A stretch of DNA of 64,000 nt, taken from assembly GCF_011059135.1 (NCBI RefSeq), contig NZ_JAALGD010000001.1, positions 186,001 to 250,000 of the forward strand. Direction: 5' to 3'. Made by a program: the position numbers and the translations under genes. This DNA comes from Brevibacillus sp. SYP-B805. GTDB taxonomy: Bacteria > Bacillota > Bacilli > Brevibacillales > Brevibacillaceae. Shown one piece after another: positions 60,356 to 64,000 of this stretch. The notes beneath the pieces are model-generated. The model was not told where the DNA came from. It made no database searches and saw only the letters and a list, made by a program, of their open reading frames with translations. Numbering within the stretch: position 1 is the stretch's first letter; every line of letters begins with the position of its first letter.

Positions 60356-60916
60356 GTGGAAGGATGTTTGCATCAGAAAATACTGCCGGCGATCCGGAAC
60401 CTGAAAGATTTTGACGAGCTGCTCGACAGCGAATTTGAACGGCTGGTCTTGCTGAACATCCATATCGCCCAGCTGAAAGCGGTGGTCAACCGTGCCAAGG
60501 AGCACAAGAAAAAAATTTTTGTGCATGCCGATTTGATCGACGGGTTGAAGTCCGACGAGTACGCCACGGAATACCTGGCCCAGGAAATCCGGCCCGAGGG
60601 GATTATCACCACCCGCAACAACGTGATCCTGACGGCAAGGAAAAAAGGCATCATTTCCATTCAGCGTCTTTTTCTCATCGATACGATGGCGCTGGAAAAC
60701 AGCCTTGCCCAGCTGGAGCGGACCAAGCCGGACTACGTGGAAGTGCTGCCGGGGGTAATCCCCCGGATGATCCGGGAAATCTCGCAGCGCATCCCGATCC
60801 CCATCATTGCGGGGGGATTGATCCGCACGAGGGAGGACGTGGAGCGGGCGCTGCAGGCCGGGGCCACCTCCGTCACGACGTCCCGAAAGGAACTGTGGGC
60901 GGCTCCCAACAAATGA
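60356..60916 (+). CDS. glpP: Glycerol uptake operon antiterminator GlpP
   Basis: A 186-residue barrel-fold RNA-binding regulator. Features match Glp[67 protein letters not shown], and a phosphate-binding [27 protein letters not shown]. With glycerol-3-phosphate it promotes read-through of the glpF and glpD leaders. GTG 60356 follows AGGAGG by about 9 nt. Here it is the last gene, 24 bp after glpD. In B. subtilis it is first and separately transcribed, so here it may amplify its own expression. Confidence 0.93.
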   Translation: MEGCLHQKILPAIRNLKDFDELLDSEFERLVLLNIHIAQLKAVVNRAKEHKKKIFVHADLIDGLKSDEYATEYLAQEIRPEGIITTRNNVILTARKKGIISIQRLFLIDTMALENSLAQLERTKPDYVEVLPGVIPRMIREISQRIPIPIIAGGLIRTREDVERALQAGATSVTTSRKELWAAPNK

Positions 60917-61059
60917 GAGAACGCCCTTCGCGAATCAAAGGGGAGAGCCCTGAGCAGTATGTACAACCTTTGCCATCGCGGTACCTCTTTCTGCGGACAT
61001 CCGTTATAATAGAATCGGAAAAAATCACGAACCAGGCAATAGGATGTGTGGAACCGCGT

Positions 61060-61734
61060 ATGGCGATTTTGAAAAACGATTGGGCACCTTTGCTGGAGGA
61101 AGAGTTTCAGAAGCCGTACTATCTGAAGCTGCGCCAGTTCCTGATGCATGAGTACAAGACCAGAGTTGTTTATCCCGACATGTACGATATTTTCAACGCC
61201 CTGCACTATACCCCGTATGCCGGAACGCGCGTGTTGATTCTGGGACAGGACCCGTATCACGGGCGGGGACAGGCGCATGGGTTAAGCTTCTCCGTCAAGC
61301 CGGGCGTGGCGGTGCCCCCTTCGCTGCAGAACATTTACAAGGAACTGCAGCAGGATCTCGGCTGCCCCATTCCCGACCACGGCTATCTGGTGAAATGGGC
61401 GGAGCAGGGCGTCCTGCTGCTGAACACCGTCCTGACCGTGCGGGAGGGATCGCCCAATTCGCATAAGGGCATGGGGTGGGAGATCTTTACCGACCGCGTC
61501 ATCGAGCTGTTGAACCAGCGGGAGGAGCCGGTGGTGTTCATCCTGTGGGGCAGGCACGCCCAGGAAAAAGGGCAGCTGATTACCGCCCCCCATCACCATA
61601 TCATCCGTTCGCCCCATCCCAGCCCCTTTTCCGCGAACCGGGGCTTTTTCGGCAGTCGGCCGTTCTCCCGTGCCAATCAGTTCCTGCGCCGGATCGGACG
61701 CGAGGAGATTGACTGGGAAATTCCGAATCGATAA
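61060..61734 (+). CDS. ung: Uracil-DNA glycosylase (family 1)
   Basis: A 224-residue enzyme starting base-excision repair of uracil. The water-activating loop is [18 protein letters not shown], and the DNA-intercalating loop is [21 protein letters not shown], where E. coli has HPSPLS. The stretch [22 protein letters not shown] is conserved. ATG 61060 matches the N-terminus of known Ung proteins. The longer ORF covers the promoter region, including a TATAAT at 61005-61010. It converges with the hydrolase gene 10 bp away, with no visible terminator between them. Confidence 0.96.
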   Translation: MAILKNDWAPLLEEEFQKPYYLKLRQFLMHEYKTRVVYPDMYDIFNALHYTPYAGTRVLILGQDPYHGRGQAHGLSFSVKPGVAVPPSLQNIYKELQQDLGCPIPDHGYLVKWAEQGVLLLNTVLTVREGSPNSHKGMGWEIFTDRVIELLNQREEPVVFILWGRHAQEKGQLITAPHHHIIRSPHPSPFSANRGFFGSRPFSRANQFLRRIGREEIDWEIPNR

Positions 61735-61744
61735 GCAGGTTCGG

Positions 61745-62584
61745 TTATTCCGACAGGAAGCGCAGAGTATGGGAGACCGTTTCCTGCGGATGCGACAGCA
61801 TCAGGAGATGTTGGGAACCGGGAATCTTCACGGCGCGCGCCTGCCGGGTGCGGGACAGATAATCCGCAGCCGCATGGCGAAGGAATGTTTTTCCTTCCTC
61901 GAGCGGCATGTTTTCTTCGTCGGAAAGAAGCAGCAGCACGGGACAGGCAAGGCGGGAAAAGAGCGCAACCCTGTCAAAGCGCTCATATTCCTGAAAATAG
62001 GAGGCCAGCGCCTCCACCGGCAGCTTGAACCGGTAGCGGCCGTCCGCATCCGGCTCCACCTCGCTTTCGGCGATGGCCGGCGGAACCGTCGAGCCGGGAT
62101 GATGGCGCGCGAAGGCGCGGTGTACGTCGTCGAGGGTGGAAAAGACCGTTTGCTGGTATTTTCTGACCTGCGCGTCGATGCGGAAACCGGGCAAATCCCC
62201 CAGATTGTAGAATCCCCCGTCGAGGAGCACCAGCTTCCGGACGCGCTGCGGATAGGTGGCGGCAAACAGCTGGGCGGGCACACAGGCAAAAGAGGCGGCC
62301 ACGATCGCGATCTCCCTGATGGTTTCGTGGTCCAGCAGGTGCGCAAGGTCCTCGACCACCTGCGCGAATGTGTAGGGGCCCTGTCTGGAGGAACCGCCAT
62401 GCCCGCGAATATCGGCGGCGATCAGGCGGTACTGCGGAAGAAACGCCGGCATGATCAGCCGAAACAATTCCTTCGTGCTGCGGATGGAATGGAGGAAGAG
62501 AATAGCGGGCGCATCCGCCGGGCCAAGATCGAAGTATTCGGTGGTAAAACCGTTGTATGTAAAGCGTTTCACGGATTGCATCAT
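61745..62584 (-). CDS. Alpha/beta hydrolase with atypical nucleophile elbow
   Basis: A 279-residue alpha/beta-hydrolase fold protein. ILFLHSIRSTKELFRLIMPAFLPQYRLIAADIRGHGGSSR is the usual oxyanion and strand 4 region. The elbow is IVAASFACVPA (A-A-S-F-A) in place of GxSxG. The late acid is around LLLLSDEENM and the His is in IPGSQHLLML. The triad is therefore complete, but both elbow glycines are Ala. Substrate unknown. ATG 62584 has AGGGGG 6 nt upstream; the longer ORF from 62608 is less likely. Confidence 0.8.
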   Translation of the reverse strand: MMQSVKRFTYNGFTTEYFDLGPADAPAILFLHSIRSTKELFRLIMPAFLPQYRLIAADIRGHGGSSRQGPYTFAQVVEDLAHLLDHETIREIAIVAASFACVPAQLFAATYPQRVRKLVLLDGGFYNLGDLPGFRIDAQVRKYQQTVFSTLDDVHRAFARHHPGSTVPPAIAESEVEPDADGRYRFKLPVEALASYFQEYERFDRVALFSRLACPVLLLLSDEENMPLEEGKTFLRHAAADYLSRTRQARAVKIPGSQHLLMLSHPQETVSHTLRFLSE

Positions 62585-62672
62585 GTTCGTCCCCCTGTTT
62601 TCGGTCATTTGTTATAAGCAGTTATAGCACGCGTGAAATGGCGTGACAACCTGCCTCTTTGGAAAAATAATG

Positions 62673-62702
62673 TTGACGTTTCGGCTGCCATTCCTTTACA
62701 AT
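62673..62702 (+). promoter_or_regulatory. Sigma-A promoter of hom
   Basis: TTGACG (62673-62678) and TACAAT (62697-62702) with 18-bp spacing, about 30 bp upstream of the first SAM riboswitch. Confidence 0.75.
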
Positions 62703-62733
62703 GAAGCCATTCACATGAACAGCATAACCGGAT

Positions 62734-62886
62734 TCTTATCGCGAGAGGTGGAGGGACTGGCCCGATGAAGCCCGGCAACCGTCAAAGAGATTGACAAGGT
62801 GCCAATTCCTGCAGGATGCATGTCCTGAGAGATAAGAGGAAGTGATGAGCGGATCAGCCTTCTTCTTATCGGGGAAGGCTTTTGTT
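62734..62886 (+). promoter_or_regulatory. SAM-I (S-box) riboswitch 1 with terminator
   Basis: The aptamer is bounded by TCTTATC (62734-62740) and GATAAGA (62831-62837). Core sequences GAGAGGTGGAGGGACTGGCC, CCCGGCAACC and GGTGCCAATTCC are all present. The terminator AGCCTTC 62856-62862 / GAAGGCT 62874-62880 carries TCTTATC in its loop, which can pair with GATAAGA as antiterminator. SAM binding should stop transcription. Confidence 0.97.
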
Positions 62887-62906
62887 ATGTCCAATTTCAT
62901 ATGGGT

Positions 62907-63056
62907 TCTTATCGCGAGAGGTGGAGGGACTGGCCCGATGAAACCCGGCAACCGTCCAGGCATGGACAAGGTGCCAATTCCTGCAAGGCGTATCGTCTTG
63001 AGAGATAAGAAGCGGGATGTGGAGACCTTCTTCTTATCGGAGAAGGTTTTATTTTT
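62907..63056 (+). promoter_or_regulatory. SAM-I (S-box) riboswitch 2 with terminator
   Basis: A second complete S-box 70 bp after the first: TCTTATC 62907-62913, the same core blocks, GATAAGA 63004-63010, then terminator ACCTTCT 63025-63031 / AGAAGGT 63041-63047 plus T run, again with TCTTATC in the loop. The P3/P4 arms differ from copy 1, so both are independently maintained. Confidence 0.97.
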
Positions 63057-63104
63057 ACTTTCAGAAAGTTTAAATTCGCTAACGCGATAAAGGTTGAAAG
63101 TATA

Positions 63105-63158
63105 AGAAAAACTTCGGCTTTCGCCATTAGGACTGGGTGACAAGCCGAGTTTTTCTAA
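63105..63158 (+). terminator. Third hairpin in the hom leader
   Basis: AGAAAAACTTCGGCTT (63105-63120) pairs with AAGCCGAGTTTTTCT (63142-63156), about 15 bp with one bulge, and its 3' arm carries five T residues. It lies after both S-boxes and 27 bp before hom. Upstream, ACTTTCA and TTGAAAGT (about 63057-63101) could form a competing stem. Confidence 0.6.
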
Positions 63159-63184
63159 TAGCTGAAACGGGAGGAAGAAGAGAG

Positions 63185-64000
63185 ATGGCAAACATTCGCG
63201 TGGGATTGCTGGGATTGGGAGTGGTAGGCTGCGGCGTGCTCAAAACGATCCGCTCGCAGGCAGACAAGCTGGCGGAGCGGCTGGGCAAACGGGTGGAGAT
63301 CGTCAAAATTCTGGTGCGCGATCCGGCCAAGGAACGGCCGGTGACGGTGGAGAACAGCCTGCTGACCACGCGCTTCGAGGACGTACTGGAGGCGGGCGCG
63401 GATGTGATCGTGGAGGTGATGGGGGGCGTGGAGCCGGCCGGAGCGTATGTGCGCCGGGCGATTGCGCATGGCTGTCATGTGGTGACCGCCAACAAGGAGC
63501 TGCTGGCCAAGCACGGCTGTGAGCTGATCCGGCTTGCCAATCAGCATCGCGTCCACCTTGCCTATGAAGCGAGCGTCGCCGGCGGCATCCCCATCCTGGC
63601 CGTCTTGCGCCAATTCCTGCGGACCAATGAGATCACCTGCATCCAGGGCGTCATCAACGGCACGACCAACTATATCCTCACCCGGATGGAACGGCATCAG
63701 CTCAGCTATCGGGAAGCGTTGGCCGAAGCGCAGAAGCTGGGATTCGCGGAGGCGGATCCGACCGCCGATGTGGAGGGCTATGACCCCGCCTACAAGCTGT
63801 ACATTCTGTCCCAGCTTGTGTTCGGGAAGGCGGTGGCGTGGCAGGCCATCGTGCGGAAGGGCATCTCGCAGCTTTCCGCCGCTGAACTGCAGACTGCCCG
63901 GGCGCTCGGTTTTCGGGTGAAGCTGTTGGCCCGCGCGGTAAATACGGCGGCGGGCGTGCAGTTATCCGTAAGTCCGACACTGCTTCCGCCCGACCATCCG
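63185..64000 (+). CDS. hom: Homoserine dehydrogenase (3' end outside window)
   Basis: At least 272 residues, open to the window end. The N-terminal Rossmann loop is VGLLGLGVVGCGVLKTI. HVVTANKELLA, the catalytic-domain EASVAGGIPILAVL, VINGTTNYILTRM and GFAEADPTADVEGYDPAYKL are signature stretches. It reduces aspartate semialdehyde to homoserine, the branch toward methionine and threonine. GGGAGG lies 10 nt before ATG 63185. Regulation by two tandem S-boxes ties it to SAM level, so in this organism it probably serves mainly methionine synthesis, possibly with thrC/thrB downstream. Confidence 0.96.
   Translation, partial: MANIRVGLLGLGVVGCGVLKTIRSQADKLAERLGKRVEIVKILVRDPAKERPVTVENSLLTTRFEDVLEAGADVIVEVMGGVEPAGAYVRRAIAHGCHVVTANKELLAKHGCELIRLANQHRVHLAYEASVAGGIPILAVLRQFLRTNEITCIQGVINGTTNYILTRMERHQLSYREALAEAQKLGFAEADPTADVEGYDPAYKLYILSQLVFGKAVAWQAIVRKGISQLSAAELQTARALGFRVKLLARAVNTAAGVQLSVSPTLLPPDHP

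Overview
The window looks like chromosomal DNA of a fairly GC-rich, endospore-forming member of the Bacillales. The best guess is a Brevibacillus-like or related Paenibacillaceae genome. The reasons are gene order and family content: the end of sigG, then ylmCDE-sepF-ylmGH-divIVA-ileS-ylyA, then lspA-ylyB-pyrRPBC-carAB-pyrFE. This is the Bacillus subtilis division and pyrimidine neighbourhood with blocks of other genes inserted. T-box, PyrR, S-box and GlpP leaders, all typical of Bacillota, are also present. The genus is an inference from memory, not from a search.

Layout. 1-9.1 kb: 3' end of sigG, cell-division and ylm genes, an Ile T-box leader with ileS, and ylyA. 9.1-15.2 kb: an accessory catabolic block with an enolase-superfamily dehydratase-like enzyme, an MFS transporter, and an opposing four-gene operon of three short-chain dehydrogenases and a sugar epimerase. 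15.2-21.6 kb: Nudix hydrolase, SulP anion transporter, topoisomerase III, a YibQ-type protein and a YbaK-type protein. 21.8-31.3 kb: a compact alpha-glucan operon (DUF4912 protein, GH57-GT4 fusion, nucleotidyltransferase with a degenerate phosphomannomutase tail, GH15 glucoamylase, phosphohexomutase). 31.4-34.6 kb: an AT-richer insert with a membrane protein, a degenerate HD-GYP protein and a divergent LexA/CI-like regulator controlled by three identical-geometry operators. 34.6-48.8 kb: kinase-like gene, lspA, ylyB, a TolB-like exported protein, and the pyr operon with three PyrR attenuators but without pyrK and pyrD. 48.8-51.2 kb: orphan TM-HAMP protein, LysE exporter, nucleoside hydrolase. 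51.2-60.9 kb: triose/glycerol catabolism, with a sigma-54 activator carrying an HPr-like domain, a near-perfect -24/-12 promoter, dhaK-dhaM-dhaL-HPr, then glpF-glpK and glpD-glpP with GlpP antitermination leaders. 60.9-64 kb: ung, an alpha/beta hydrolase, and hom preceded by two tandem SAM riboswitches. hom runs off the window.

The most unusual content is: (a) a 250-265 bp dispersed element present twice (1116-1365 and, inverted, 11718-11982), which folds into the same long rod with compensatory changes and sits directly after a hairpin each time; (b) the HPr-domain sigma-54 regulator beside a dihydroxyacetone kinase operon that carries its own HPr; (c) the LexA-like/HD-GYP divergent switch in which both proteins have lost canonical catalytic residues; (d) the two-enzyme fusions of the glucan operon; (e) tandem S-boxes followed by a third hairpin in front of hom.
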